NCBI GenBank assembly: GCA_021234155.1
Contig: JAJEKV010000034.1
Span: 11,248,697 to 11,312,696 of the forward strand
Length of the DNA: 64,000 bases
Origin: Isoetes taiwanensis
Lineage: Eukaryota; Streptophyta; Lycopodiopsida; Isoetales; Isoetaceae
Direction: 5' to 3'
Part shown: piece after piece, positions 46,349-58,371 of the stretch
Numbering within the stretch: position 1 is the first letter of the stretch
How the letters are laid out: the number at the start of each line of letters is the position of its first letter
Notes under the pieces: generated by a model
The model's input: only the letters and a program-made list of their open reading frames with translations
Told to the model about the DNA's origin: nothing
Databases searched by the model: none
Made by a program: the position numbers and the translations under genes

Positions 46349-46545
46349 AGTGCCTAGATGGCATGCTTGAGCCTAGGTGCCATGCCTGACCCACATTGGC
46401 ATGTTGGAGAACTTGGCATGTTGGAGCGTATTTGGCATGTTGGAGCTGATGTGGCATGCTTGACCCTAGGTGGCATGTTAGAGCCTAGGTGGCATGGTGG
46501 AGCCATGTTGGCGTATTAGAGCCTACGTGGCATGTTGTTGCGTGG
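46349..46545. repeat. 19-bp satellite, block 3
   Basis: Degenerate continuation of the main array beyond fold-back element 2 (GGCATGTTGGAGC, CCTAGGTGGCATG). It ends near TGTTGTTGCGTGGG. Confidence 0.85.
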
Positions 46546-47910
46546 GTGTAATTTAGAATGGTAGGCTTAATCTTAGGTATTGAGATTAGTTATGTTGGCC
46601 CGAATTTTAATTTCTAGTTATAGAAAGCTAGGCGAGTCTTGATCATTGTTATTTAGCCTTGCAAGTGGAACTGTTGTATCTCCTGAGTGAAATTTAACTC
46701 GGGAATAATGACTACATACTTAAATATAGACCATACATCATGTACCCCCTAACCTTGTCGACGATTTTATTTTTCCCATATCAAGATTAGTGCAAGAACG
46801 AGTCGGATGAAACTTATAAGGAAGATATGGATCTAGGGTAGTTGGTACTTTCGTGTTGGCAATGACATCCCGGTGGTAGAAACTAGGCCTCGATTATATC
46901 AATGCATGGGCTACTACCCGTTACATCAATTATACCCGGGCATCAATTATACCCATGCATGGGCTACATGTCGATTCGGCATTTTCATGCATTCGAAAGC
47001 ACAGATGGTATGGTGCAGCAATCTGTTTGTCATAAGCACCAAACATTCATGCGGATGTGGAGGTTCTCTTAGGAGTCTTTAACAATTGTTTGCTTGTTGC
47101 ATAAGTTGTCTAAGATATTATGATTCTTCATCTGAGTCATGTCTTTGATACAAAGTTTTCTATGGAGATTATAACTTTGTAAAAAAGGAAGAAAGCACTT
47201 CAGTGAGAACTCCGACAAGATTGCCATTTAAACAAGAATAAAGGCCCTTAAGAGATAATCTTTCCACCCAATATAGCTGCCTGCAAAAAAACCTACATAT
47301 GCATAATGCAATATCATCCATAAGCATATTGAGAAATCCTCAAGCGAAGTATCTTAAAAAGGAAGTTACAATGAGAAAGAATTAGATAGTTAGGCATTAC
47401 CCACTAATCTAAATCTGAAGAAAGTTAGTGGATAAGGCTGCGATGGGGTTCTGATTCTGCTGATTCACGGTGAGGCTGAACTTTCTGATAGGACCACGAG
47501 CAACTAATTTTCACCATCGTCTAGATAAATCACACTAAGTCTAGGCCAGAAAATAATTTCGGATAAACAAATTAAGTAGTGCCAAATGGATAGTTAACTG
47601 TTTCAAATAGGAATTGTCAATTCTATTGCATCCATACTCCTTAGGAAGGTTAGTCAACGATTCAAAGGATTCCTATGCAGAAGTATGACAAAGATATTCT
47701 GATGCAATTGTTTGGAATTGGGGAGCTGCCAAACTATAACGTCTAGCCACTAGTTTAGAGGATTACGATGCAAAGGGAGCTCGATACCTTCGTGCACATG
47801 ACTTGGAAGCAAGGTTTTCCCCGAGCAAGGTTTTCCCTGAGTTTGTGTTTAGGTTTAAGGTGTTAGCTGTGGTATTTTTGCTTGATGGCTCCAACAATTA
47901 CATCTCTAAT
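46546..47910. other. No gene recognised
   Basis: A short doubled word (TTACATCAATTATACCCGGG / GCATCAATTATACCC) occurs at about 46920-46955. AGCAAGGTTTTCCC is doubled at about 47811 and 47824. No conserved frame. Confidence 0.4.
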
Positions 47911-48165
47911 TCTTAGTGCAAATCGTCTAAGTGCAATAAGTTATCTTGTTTTTCAAAGAACCATGGGATTCTTAGTGCAAATCGTCTAAGTGCAATAAGT
48001 TATCTTGTTTTTCAAAGAACCATTGGATTCTTAGTGCAAATCATCTAAATGCAATAAGTTATCTTGTTTTTCAAAGAACCATTGGATTCTTAGTGCAAAT
48101 CGTCCAAGTGCAATAAGTTATCTTGTTTTTCAAAGAACCATTGCATTCTTAGAAAGAACCATTGG
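47911..48165. repeat. 59-bp tandem array, four copies
   Basis: Unit begins TCTTAGTGCAAATCGTCTAA and ends TCAAAGAACCATTGGAT. Copies start at 47911, 47970, 48029 and 48088 with few differences, plus a partial copy at the end. Confidence 0.92.
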
Positions 48166-48239
48166 ATAAGATAAATTAGATACAATTAAAACCATTGGAT
48201 GACGTGGATAACTATTGGATCGTCTATAGCGAACCTTAG

Positions 48240-48750
48240 TACCAACTAGATATAGGCATGGTTTAATGGTTTTCCACTAATGATATCCAAAATGGGGGGA
48301 TAATGTTAGGATATTGCGTAGTCTTGCCATTTTATAATGCTTGGGGATTTGTTGCAATGGTCCTATTCCCCATAAACAATTACATCTCAAATTCTTAATG
48401 GTCTAAATTATACCAAGATGTAGGAACGGTTTAATGGTGTTCCACTAACGATATCCAAAATGGGGGAATAATGTTAGGATATTGCATGGTCTTGCCATTT
48501 TAATGCTTGGGGATTTGTTGCAATGGTCCTTTCCTCCATAAAGAAATACATCTCACAATTCTTAATGGGTTGTTATGCAAAAATGTAGGCGTGGTTTAAT
48601 GGTCTTTCTCTAACAATATCCAAAATGTTAGGATATTGTTAGGATTTTAAATGGTCCTATGACATTAATGCTTAGGGATTTGTTGCGGCGATCCTGCACC
48701 CCTTAAGGAATACAAATCAAATTCTTGATGGTTTTGTTATGCAAAAATAG
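48240..48750. repeat. Three decayed tandem copies of a unit of about 165 bp
   Basis: Each copy holds GGTTTAATGG, then GATATCCAAAATG, ATGTTAGGATATTG, CTTGCCATTT, GGGATTTGTTGCAATGGTCC and TACATCTCAAATTCTTAATGG in that order. Divergence grows to the right. Confidence 0.8.
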
Positions 48751-48836
48751 GCGTTAAGTAATTGAAGTAGTTGAAGTAACTTGTCTTACATGGAATACTA
48801 GTATAAGGACATGTGATCATGCACGTGCATCACATG

Positions 48837-49310
48837 TAGCAAATCAAGTACTCTGTCCTACCACTATAAAGACCCGTGATATGGAAGGATAGGACATGTA
48901 GAGAATCAAGTATTCTTTCCTACTTCTATAAAGACATGTGACAATAGAAGTATTACACATGTCGTAATTCATGTATTTTTTCCTACAATGCCTTAGCAAA
49001 TAAAGTACTCTGTCGTACTACTATAAAGACATGTGACATGGAACATACGACATGTAGAGAATCCAGTATTCTTTCCTACTTCTATAAAGACATGTGACAA
49101 TAGAAGTATTACACATATCGTAATTCATGTATTCTTTCCTACAATGCCTTAGTAAATAAAGTACTCTGTCCTACTACTATAAAGACATGTGAATGGAAAT
49201 ATAGGACATGTAGAGAATCAAATATTCTTTCCTACATCTATAAAGACATGTGACAATAGAATTATTAGACATGTAGAAATTCAAGTATTCTTTCCTACAG
49301 TGGATTGTAT
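48837..49310. repeat. 157-bp tandem array, three copies
   Basis: Copies start at TAGCAAAT (48837), TAGCAAAT (48994) and TAGTAAAT (49150). The unit contains AAGTACTCTGTCCTAC, TATAAAGACATGTGACA, GGACATGTAGAGAATC and ATTCTTTCCTAC. It has an internal sub-repeat (TATAAAGACATGTGA twice per unit). Confidence 0.85.
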
Positions 49311-49496
49311 TATAAAATGACATGTCACAATAGAAGAAACTACAAAACAACAGTGGATGTTTTAGTCCACTGAAAAAAGAACACCATTATCAAACAAAAC
49401 CATACCTCCACAAATCCACATGTAGGATTCTTTGAAAACAGGACATGTAGACCTACCAAAACTGATGTTTTCAACAGTGGACCAAAAACCGGGGTG

Positions 49497-49731
49497 AGTG
49501 TGCAAGAGTCCATCTAGCTGTGGATATATGACGTGATTGAGCACTAGACAACGGATACAATGGTGATATGGAAGTAGGAGTTTTGCTGATCATAAGGCTC
49601 CCATAGTGTGCTAGGCTTATAGTCGGTCATCGCTTATGGGCCAGGTACAGATCTGACATCCCTTGGGTCGCAAGCACCATCCCAAAAGGACGCCCTGGGC
49701 TCGGTAGATACGAGCAAGCCCGACCTATGCA
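49497..49731. repeat. Repeat C, copy 2
   Basis: See 34281-34514. It abuts the transposase-like pseudogene. To its left (49350-49495) the pair GTGGATGTTTTAGTCCACTG / CAACAGTGGAC forms a loose inverted pair. Confidence 0.85.
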
Positions 49732-49739
49732 TTTTGGGA

Positions 49740-51105
49740 GGTTAAAGTCGGGTACGGAGCCATGCAATTCAGGGGTTGCCTGGACAATATCCAAGATGGC
49801 ACCATTGTTTCTGTAATTGATTTTGCAGAGAATTACAGCATAAAAATACAAAGGGAGGTTCAAAGCCAGCATTGGCACAATGACCAGATAACAATTCTCG
49901 TCCACATCACGTATAGGATGGACAGCAGCTCTGGGATCAGAAAGCTATTGAAGGAAACCCATTTTTACTTGAGTGATGACAAGCTTCATGACACTCTTTT
50001 TGTGTAGCACTGTCTTAGAAAGCACAATTCATGGCTAGTATCAAATGGTGTAGAATTCTCCAGGCATATAGTTTGGTCAGATGGTTGTTCTAGCCAATTC
50101 AAATTTGCCCGGCCATTCTATTTCCTACCAAGATATCACCACGAGCTAGGGAAAGAAATAATATGGAACTTCTTTGGGACAGCCCATGGTAAGGGGAAAC
50201 ACGATGGGCAAGGGCGGAGTCCTTAAGGGGCATTCACTAGAGAGCGGCTCAAGTATGATGGAGTGAGATTTAGGGTGCTGGCGATGCACGTGAATTAAGC
50301 TACGCAATGGAATGAAGGTGCCGACAGAAGGGGACATCAAGAGGTAATATGCTTTCATCTGCATTCATCCGCTTTTAGCGTGCTTTAATCTGCTTTAAAA
50401 TGTGCTTTCATCCGCTTTTATCTGGCTGTGTATTCTTTGTATTGTGCCTGCATGCATCAGTATGTGAACTGCAATACTTGTTGCCGGCTTTTTTGCAAAG
50501 GTTCATTGGAAAGGATGATGTTGATAGGACAGGCCGGTTGGATGTGCGGGGTAGAAGGGACCTATACGACATCGGGACATACTTGGCCAAATCAAGCACA
50601 AGGGTGGCTCATAGAGGTTTAAGTTGTTTTTACGAAGGAAATCGGGTCATCTTAATGTGAACAAGCGAGAGGTTAAAGAATTGGAAATATGTTACTCTAA
50701 AGCCGAGAAAAAGTCTCTTTGGTGAAGGTAATGAAGACGAGATCGATGAGGCATTTTTGAAGGTGATGGAGAATGGCTTAGTGGAAACATAGAGGAAGGT
50801 GATAACTTTTCTTTGTTGTAGCGAGGAGGGAAATCGAGAATGCAGATTTCTATGTGGTGAAATGTATTAAGCGAGGCATATCCTTGATGAGAATTGTCAA
50901 GGATAGGCTGGGTCGAACCTTCAATGTCGATGAACATGTGTTGGCTGGTTTGTACTATGTTGTCCAGCCCGATGGTACTTGGGAGCTGCTTGAAGACAAA
51001 GGCCTGACCTTCCAGTACAGTCATCACGTATCAGCTATCAAGTTTGAGATGAATCAGATTCACCGCACCAACAGATTTTCCCTTGATCGGGCTACTCACC
51101 GATGA
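49740..51105 (+). pseudogene. DDE-type transposase-like relic (DFAENYS family)
   Basis: A plus-strand frame from 49740 reads DNIQDGTIVSVIDFAENYSI, then QREVQSQHWHNDQITILVHI and, after an in-frame TAG at about 50005, SRHIVWSDGCSSQFKF, then WNFFGTAHGKGKHDGQGR. A later piece (50854-51105) reads LGRTFNVDEHVLAGLYYVV. The order DFAENYS, Q-x-E-V-Q-x-x-H-W, SDG-x-x-x-Q-x-K, FF-x-T-x-HGKG-x-x-DG is known to me from transposon-like genes of seed-free plants and invertebrates; the Asp residues of DFAE and SDG would be the metal ligands of an RNase-H fold. Stops and frame changes (50005, 50226, 50299) make it dead. I cannot give a secure family name. Confidence 0.65.
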
Positions 51106-51468
51106 TCATTGACAGTCTGCCGCCATATGAAGGTTGAATATGCTCTGACCTAGTTGTTTTATCATTTTGACAGGTCTGTAGTTACTTGTGTACTTGTCTC
51201 AAATTTTGATCATTATATTGGAGACAATGCTTGTGAGACAAGTTTTGTAGTATTGGACTGCTGTATTGGAGTATTTTAGTATTGGAAACAATGCTTGTAG
51301 TATTGGAGAGTAAGCTTGATATATATTACAGAAAATTGTACACTCAAGATTAGAGACATCTTACAAGATCACTCAATACTCAAGATAACACAAAGTAATC
51401 ATGCATATATATTACAAAAAAGTAGTATACAATGGTTACTTCATGAGTCATCGAAGTCTTCAAAGTTT
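51106..51468. other. Gap between two converging pseudogenes
   Basis: AT-rich sequence with repeats of TAGTATTGGA (51240-51305). Both flanking genes end here, so it holds their 3' ends. Confidence 0.5.
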
Positions 51469-54400
51469 TCATGCTCGTCGCCAGGAAGGGTGCCCAAAGA
51501 ACCTTTGTACTTCAAGAGGAGCATTGAGGGATATAGTAGGCGAGACAAGGTAGTTGTTGAGGCGATAAATCCAAAGATTTTGCAATCGCCTCGGGGGCCA
51601 ACCATGCATCAGTGAAATCAATTTGTGAGATCGTTTCCTATCTGTATGAGAACACAAGTATTCCAAAGCTGGACACACAAACTTCTCCAAAAAATTGTCC
51701 TCTTCTTGCCCCTTGAAAGGCATAACAGGAACGGTTGTGTGTGCAGGGTTTAGAAACCCTTTGTGTAGGCTGTCATCAACCAAGAAAATCATACCATGAT
51801 ATTGAGGAAAATCCTCAAGTACAACCTTCAACTCCTTGAAAAAAAGTTGTTTTTCTGTGCTGGTTGGATGCTCGCATGCATAACAATGCTCTTGACCATA
51901 TATCTTCAAGAATCTGGTCTGCAAATCAGGGAACAATGCATCCACCATATCCCTTGTATTCCGAAGTAAAGAAGCACTCCAAATCACAACATCAAACCTC
52001 TGCAGTGCCCACTCCACAAACTCATGATACCCTGGTCTGCAAATGAGGTACTTATCGTTTGTGGTGGATGCAAGATTTTCCCATTCATTAAGCCTCTGTT
52101 GTTGTAATGCGTGCCCGATTACACCATTTATGTCAAGCACCATGCACTTCCGTGCGGGTCTCCATCCCTCGGCGTTTGCAACCACCGCCGTCGATGTCTG
52201 GCGCATCGTGCTTATGCATCTTTGGCTGTCTTTGGGAAGTGCTATCCGGGCGTCTTTGGCCATTCTTTGCGACCCATTTGGACTCTGGTTTATCTTTGCT
52301 ACCAGATGATGGAGAGTGCTGATAGCCATAGTTATATACATCCTTATCTGTATCTCCCTGTCCCCAATGTATGGGTGTTTCCTGGCTATCAGTAACCCTT
52401 ACCAAGTGGTGGCTTAGGGGACTAGGTGGTTTGTCAACCCTGTCCACAGAAACTACTTTCCTTGGTCTCCTGCAAAATTAAAAGTGGTTCTACAATTACC
52501 AACTGAAACTTGCAGAACATTATGCCAAGTGAAATAAGACAAGTAAAATAACTGCTTGATCTTAAATATTGGATTGCACCTTTTATATGTAATAGGTTGT
52601 TTTGCACTTTGGTTTCTTCATTATCCGGTGCGGGTTCTCTCACTATCTTCAACTTTTCGAGTCGATAAGCACCACTTGTGGCTGCCTTCTCCTTCTGCAG
52701 GCAAATGCATATTGATCCCTAGGTTGAAACTCGAAACAAATTTTACAAGGACACAATGGGGGAAAATAAATATATTCTGATATTAAACAAAAACCTTTTA
52801 ACTGATCGTTTTGGCATGTCTTGTGCAAACAAAATTGGGCCTGAAACAAGTACATATAAATTACATTAGACTGGTCGGTTTTTTTTTTCCTAGTGCCACG
52901 CATCTATAGGCACGCCCTCATCAACCGAATCATCGGCGCACCCTCACTCTCGGGCTCTATAACATTTTGGTCCCGGACCTTGTGAGCCTTGTGATTAAAG
53001 TGACACAACCTTGTTCACCTGCTTATCCACTATATTCGGGTCTTCAACATCCTTGTCTTCCCCTGCAACAACAGTGTTAGAGGAGGCCTTTGTAGAGGTT
53101 GCTGCAGAATTTGGAACTATATTGTATTTCTCAGCATCGTCAGAACTACTGGAATCTGCTTTGGACCGTGTTGGTGTCTTTAGCACAGTGCTTTCAGGTG
53201 CTGCATTGTGCTGCTGACTGCTTGCCTCATGCTGTTCACTGTCTACAGGCGCTTCTAATGTACCCACTTCAGGAAACAAACGTGTACCTTTTTTGGCTGT
53301 TCTTGCTTGTGGAGTTCGAGTCCTTGTAGACTTGTGTCCGGGGGTCCTTTTACTAAGAGGTGTTTTCACATGCTTCCTTTTCCTGTTGCTGTCTGGAGTT
53401 GTAGCTACCACCTCATCTAAGTCAATTGTCTCAACTTGCTGTTTGTGTGCTGCCCCAGCATATAAGGGTTCCTGCTTGACTGTCTTCCCCAATTCCTCCA
53501 CTAAGCCTGCTGGAACTGTTTCTGAGCATTCGAGGCAGTGTGTCTTCTCCATAAGCAAACTCAGGCAGCTGACATGATATACGTGGCCACATTTCAACCG
53601 GACTTAGGGTGTAATCATCTTGGAATGCCGGCCGCATGTGGAGCGTCTCTCCTCATCTCCAATTGGCAACCCCATGTCACAGGATAGATGCTCACAAGCT
53701 GGCCGACTCTCCTTGTAAGCTCCCTAAGCCTGTTGAGATTCTGTAAGTGCTGCTTGGCTTTTGCAAGCTGCACTTCATTGTTTGCAACCTCAGCAGCTAT
53801 AGTGGCCACCTGTTGAACTATCCCCTCATCTACTGGGCCACCCCCCATTTCAACAAGGGCTTTCAGCATGTACTCTGCCATGTCTTTCTCTCTCCAAGCT
53901 CGATGCTTCGGCCGGATGCACCAAAGATCGGGACACAATGTGCTTGAAGGCGTGAGATGTTGTCTTTAATTTTACGCAATTTCTCTTGTGAAGCCGAGAA
54001 GAAAGCTCCCTTAGCACGGGGGCTGGACAACTAGCTCCTTCTTGGAGACTAAATCAGCCTGCCTAGCTGCGTGTTTAGGGTTTCCCGCAAATCGTGCACA
54101 TGACTTCCGTGATATGTTCTCCCCATAAGCCGTGTAAGCTGTTGGGCACATTGCAAAGCTCCTAATGACGGCCTCCCTTCTAATTTAATGCCAGTGCCTC
54201 CCACGAACCGGGCCTTTCTCGCTATGCTTTTCAGTCTTTGTGGTTTCTTTGGGATTTGCTTGACCTCTGCTTTCGTTCTTGGAGCACTTCTTTGGTGGGT
54301 TCACTTTTAACCTTCTTTGCTGTAGGCTCTACTCTTTGCTTTTTCTTTGCCCAATTAACCTTGGACTTCTGTGGATCCTGCTTTGCTCTCAGGCAGTTAT

Positions 54401-54846
54401 TGAATGCAAATAGGTATGATACTGTCTTTCTAACTTCTCTGTTCTTCAACCCGTCCGGGTATATTTTGCTCAGAAGTTCTATTAGAGCTTCTTCGTGCTC
54501 TGGCCTTACCTTGTCAATGGAAGTTTTGCCAGGAATGACCCCGTTGGTATCCCAAACTTCATTGTACTCTGCTGCAGATATGAGATCTGTTCGAAATTGA
54601 GAGGGATGAACAGCCCTCGTTTGGCGGTTCCGCGATATGCATGGAAGTCTTCTTCGGTTCGGCAATCAGCCAGGTCCGGTCTTAAGGGAACGTTTCTTCT
54701 GGCCTGGAAGAATGCAAGAAAATCGAATTAACAGGGTTGAACCCTAAACCCATAGAAATTTTGTTTTGTTGCTTTTTGCTTACCCGGCAAATGGGTTCCG
54801 TTGGAATTACTACTTGAGCGGGCAGATCAATCACCTTCTTCACCAT
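51469..54846 (-). pseudogene. RING-H2-like plus DxNG HAD phosphatase gene, frameshifted
   Basis: Minus strand. Start MVKKVIDLPAQVVIPTEPIC (54846-54784, then GTAAGC). The exon from 54703 reads PLRPDLADCRTEEDFHAYRG, shifts frame near 54600 and continues to 54231. Further pieces: 54180-54020, 53990-53640 (EKDMAEYMLKALVEMGGG), 53597-53019 and 52694-52580 (KEKAATSGAYRLEKLK). The piece 53597-53019 starts with a RING-H2-like second half (CGHVYHVSC, then HCLECSE; the first CxxC is not clear) followed by a basic Thr/Ser-rich linker; donor CAG/GTGAAC. From 52468 a linker is followed by a shift near 52190 into a 290-codon open frame ending at 51469. This has a full FCP1/NIF-type HAD domain: VLDINGVIG (D70, N72), RPGYHEFVEWAL, VIWSAS (121-124), K and FLVDDSLHKG (188-). 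The HAD part is intact; at least four frameshifts elsewhere argue pseudogene or sequence error. Confidence 0.65.
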
Positions 54847-55499
54847 GGTTGATCTGTTTGTTTAATGTGGAAATCCGAGAGCGCAAATTCGCGGGTTGCT
54901 TGGCCGGAACAGAGAAAGTTGGGGAAGAGAGATTTGGAAAAACACAAATTCGAAAGTTCGTTCGTTTGTCTAGCGGTTCCAGATTGCAGGGGTCGCATTC
55001 ATTAACGGGGGCGGCAAACAGGTAATGATTGTATAAACGGGTACCGGCTAGACGAATAGACGGGCAGAATATAGGTGGTACTATATAGGTGAAGGGTGGG
55101 AAAAAAATGTTTGAAGGGTGGAGAAAAATGTATTTTGGGTGCTGGTGCTGGTGCTGGGGTCGCGTTTTTTTGCTACCCACTAGCATACTTTCACCCTCCT
55201 CTAGCCACCTATGGAACTGCTCTGGGAAGGGACTTCCTCCCTCATTGGACTGGGGAGATGCAACCTGGAGTAGTCTCATAGATTGACTCCATGAGATTAG
55301 GTCTCCGGAAAAATACAATCATGCCATAGCATGTTTCAGCCTATCTGCAAAGTGTGTATAGGAGGGGCGGATGGAGTGGACTACCCTAGCCAATGTTCTA
55401 TGCTAGCCAATGCCATTGTCGTGATTTCGTTTGCTGTTATCTACAGACCTTGAGCATCAGTCAACCCCCTTTTGAGTTCTAGCCCAGGGTAGAATCCTT
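54847..55499. other. No gene recognised; possible upstream region of the HAD/RING gene
   Basis: The start codon on the minus strand is at 54846, so any promoter should lie here. No clear TATA box is seen. A short GCTGGT run (55141-55157) is present. Frames on both strands are low in complexity. Confidence 0.35.
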
Positions 55500-55784
55500 A
55501 TTTATAATGCATTTTACACGTTATGTTGATGTTATGTGGTGTCCATATTGATGATGGATGGGCCACCCTTCGGGGTGGCATATTATCTGTATATACTGTT
55601 GATAGTGCTAACATGTATGTACGCTTTCGTAGTATAGGATATCCCATAGAAGGCAACACCTCTGTGTCCTTCGCTCAGACACTTGCCATCACAAGTGGTC
55701 CGAGTCAGATATGGAGGGCCTTTCCTAGTTGCTGAGAAAGGGGATTTCCCATATTTATATGATGAGAGCAATGGTATCAGAGCC
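55500..55784 (+). mobile_element. LTR retrotransposon remnant: LTR 3' end and tRNA-iMet primer-binding site
   Basis: TGGTATCAGAGCC at 55772-55784 is the classic plant LTR-retrotransposon primer-binding site complementary to initiator tRNA-Met. It follows the LTR end GATGAGAGCA (CA at 55769-55770) by one base. The LTR start cannot be fixed; a TATA-like ATTTATAATG is at about 55499. No gag or pol frame follows and I found no second LTR in the window, so the element is truncated. Confidence 0.65.
55562..55579. repeat. Perfect 7-bp hairpin with TTCG loop inside the LTR remnant
   Basis: GCCACCC-TTCG-GGGTGGC. In RNA this would be an unusually stable UUCG tetraloop hairpin. It lies in the putative LTR about 190 bp before the primer-binding site, where the R/U5 leader of a retrotransposon RNA would be. 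Confidence 0.8.
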
Positions 55785-58231
55785 ATGATCTCGATAGACC
55801 GGATTGTAGCACTAGCCATGCCCTAGTTAGTTAGGCCGAGTAGTTCGTAGTGAGTGTTTAGTCTCCTTGTATTCCTATATATGTGAGAGAGGGAAATTAG
55901 GAAGAGAAATGCAGGGGAGAATGGAGAGGAAATGTTAAGCTTTTTAGTAGAAAAATGTCACTTGTTCTCGAAGGCCATAGCTTTTGTAGGAAGCTTGGAT
56001 GAAGGCAATTTTGGTGCAATTGCATAGAGGGCGCTCTAGCTGAGAGATTTTTAAGCCTTCCCAAAATGTTGCACATAAGAAGTTTTAAGTGTTTAAAATT
56101 CGATTAAAAAACGCGAAAACTCTTCCGCCGCAGCATATGCCATGCGTATTAGCAAAAAAAAAGGAAGAAAAAGGAAGAAAGAGAAGTTCTTAAATTAAAT
56201 TTCTGAATGTTTCTTTTCTTAAGTTTTTTTTTTTTTTTGTGTTTTCTTGAGTGCTTCTGGCCGCCATAGCGGTCATATTTCCTACTCTGCCATCGTACAT
56301 CCGCCATAGCTAGCTCCCACTGTACTTCTGCTAATCGACTGCCTTACCTTGGGTCGCTTTGCCTCTGCTCGCGCCATCCTTGTGCCTTGTTTGTGACACT
56401 CTTCCCCTAAGCATGCCTCGTAAAGCAAACCCAAAGTTTTGAGGCTTGAATACGTGGCTTTCTCTAACCAGGATGTTGTCCAACACACCAAGCTTTCTTT
56501 GGTGTGATGTACATGTCTTCCTCCTTACTTATATACATCTGGGACACTGACGTTGTGGTGGCAACAAATCCTCTAGACTTGTACAACTATGGCAAGATGA
56601 GAAGTGGGACGTCCCCTGCTCGTATAAGATGCTCCCATCGTACAGAACTGGAGTTCATCCCTCCTGTCAACGCCCTTGCCGATATGAGGCCGTCCATCTA
56701 ATCCTTGCTAACAGACAAGAATCCAATGGGGAAGAATGGACATGTCATTCATCCAATTTCCCTCAGGATCTATCTAGCTGCAGAAGCACATAAAACATGA
56801 GCACATAGCATCAAATAACATACATATCCACTCGAAGGATGGTTCCCCATAACATATCTGTAACAACAACATCAGTAACATCAATATAAGGGGAATCCTA
56901 CCCAAGGCTCAGACTCATGGGGATCAACTAATAGCTTGGTTTTCCAGAAGTCAATGCAGAGGGAATTCATGGCAAATGGATTGGGCTGGCATAAGAACAT
57001 GGTCGTTGGGTAGTCCAAGCCACCCGCCCATCCTGTGCATGCTTTGCAGATAGGCTGATAAGTCTTGGAGCCTGATCGTAGCCCGCCGGGTGCATAGCCA
57101 AAGGGTCATTTGGAATTTCTCTTCATTCCCTCGACCACGATATTAAAACGGAGGTTCCTTTGGAAGTGTTTCATTTCCAAAATCTGGAATGACTGACGAG
57201 TCGATTTTCTGAGACTCTTGGAAGGAGACTGGATTACATCTCCCCAGTTCCCGATGATCCAAGAGGAGATCACTCCCCTCCAGAAGATGCATGCCAGTTA
57301 CAGGCGGGCTAGAAGGCTAAACCAACATGCTAATCCATCTCATTGCCAGACTGGAAGTCGACATTGCATAACAGAATAGCCATTTACCTGATCCTTGGCT
57401 TGCTCCAGCTGCTCGAAAATTGTCCATGCTCCTGTTTGAGCTGAAGGCGACTAAATACGGAGGGTCTGTTGTGCAAAGCCGGCTTGGCGGCATCTGGCAA
57501 TGCAGAACGGCGCTAGCACTTGGCCGGAATGGCTCTTGGAAGCTGGTATGCGAAAAGGAAAAATATTTAGGGTTTCCCTTTTGTTCCTTTTACATGACCC
57601 TTTTAGGGTTAGGGCCAAAAGGTCATGTGGGTTTTGCCATGTGGCAAAAAGGGGGTTATATGCATATGTGCGACATAAGAAGTTGCCCCCTAGGGTGCAA
57701 CCCTTTACGATTTCCAAGTACATGTCATCAAGGCGACATGCACGAGTGACATGGCAGTATAATATACATATTCATACCGTATATTATACTGGAACATCAC
57801 AATCTCCCACCTTGAATTGATGTTGTCCGCACCGTCACGAGTCTCCCCATCTTGGACATAATTTTTAACAATTACCTCAAGGTAATATTTAAGTTAAGTA
57901 TTATGATCATATCCTTTATTCATAACTTGTTATAGTAAATTAACTCTTAATATTCACAAAACTTTTATAATTTCCACACTTAATATTCACAAAAAGTTTT
58001 AAGATTTTATAATTTAAAGGTCTGTTTCGTCTTCTTGCAACACATTATGACAAAATATGTGCTGCAAGTCTTTGCAGTGCGACCCTCCTGTCCTTTAGAT
58101 CGTTCTATTGGCCTGCCGGTCCAACATTACGTTAGTACTAATTTATTTATTATAAAGATGGATATTAGGGAACCACCCTTTTAATTACAATTAATTTAAC
58201 TACATGGATGCAAGACTAATCTCTCGGGATA
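55785..58231. other. No gene recognised
   Basis: Internal debris of the LTR element and unidentified sequence. Contains an A-rich run (about 56150-56175), a T run (56225-56240) and short frames without domains. A coding frame at 57420-57749 is contradicted by equally open frames on the other strand and is not called. Confidence 0.4.
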
Positions 58232-58261
58232 GGAAGGAAGGAAGGAAGGAAGGAAGGAAGG
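58232..58261. repeat. (GGAA)n microsatellite, LINE 3' tail
   Basis: Seven and a half perfect tetranucleotide units. On the minus strand it is a (TTCC)n run placed just after the LINE 3' UTR, the position where many plant L1-like LINEs carry a simple-repeat tail. Confidence 0.85.
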
Positions 58262-58345
58262 TATTTTTATCGTCCACGGAGACCAATCGATCTATGGGAC
58301 CCAATACAAAAGCGCAGCAAGCGGATTACTACCCGGATTAAAAAA

Positions 58346-58371
58346 CCCTCGCCCCGAAGGGTTTTCGAGGG
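58346..58371 (-). repeat. Stem-loop in the LINE 3' UTR
   Basis: CCCTCG ... CGAGGG with a 14-base loop, between the LINE stop (58389) and the microsatellite tail. 3' stem-loops next to the tail are used by some LINE reverse transcriptases to recognise their RNA; that role here is inference. Confidence 0.5.
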
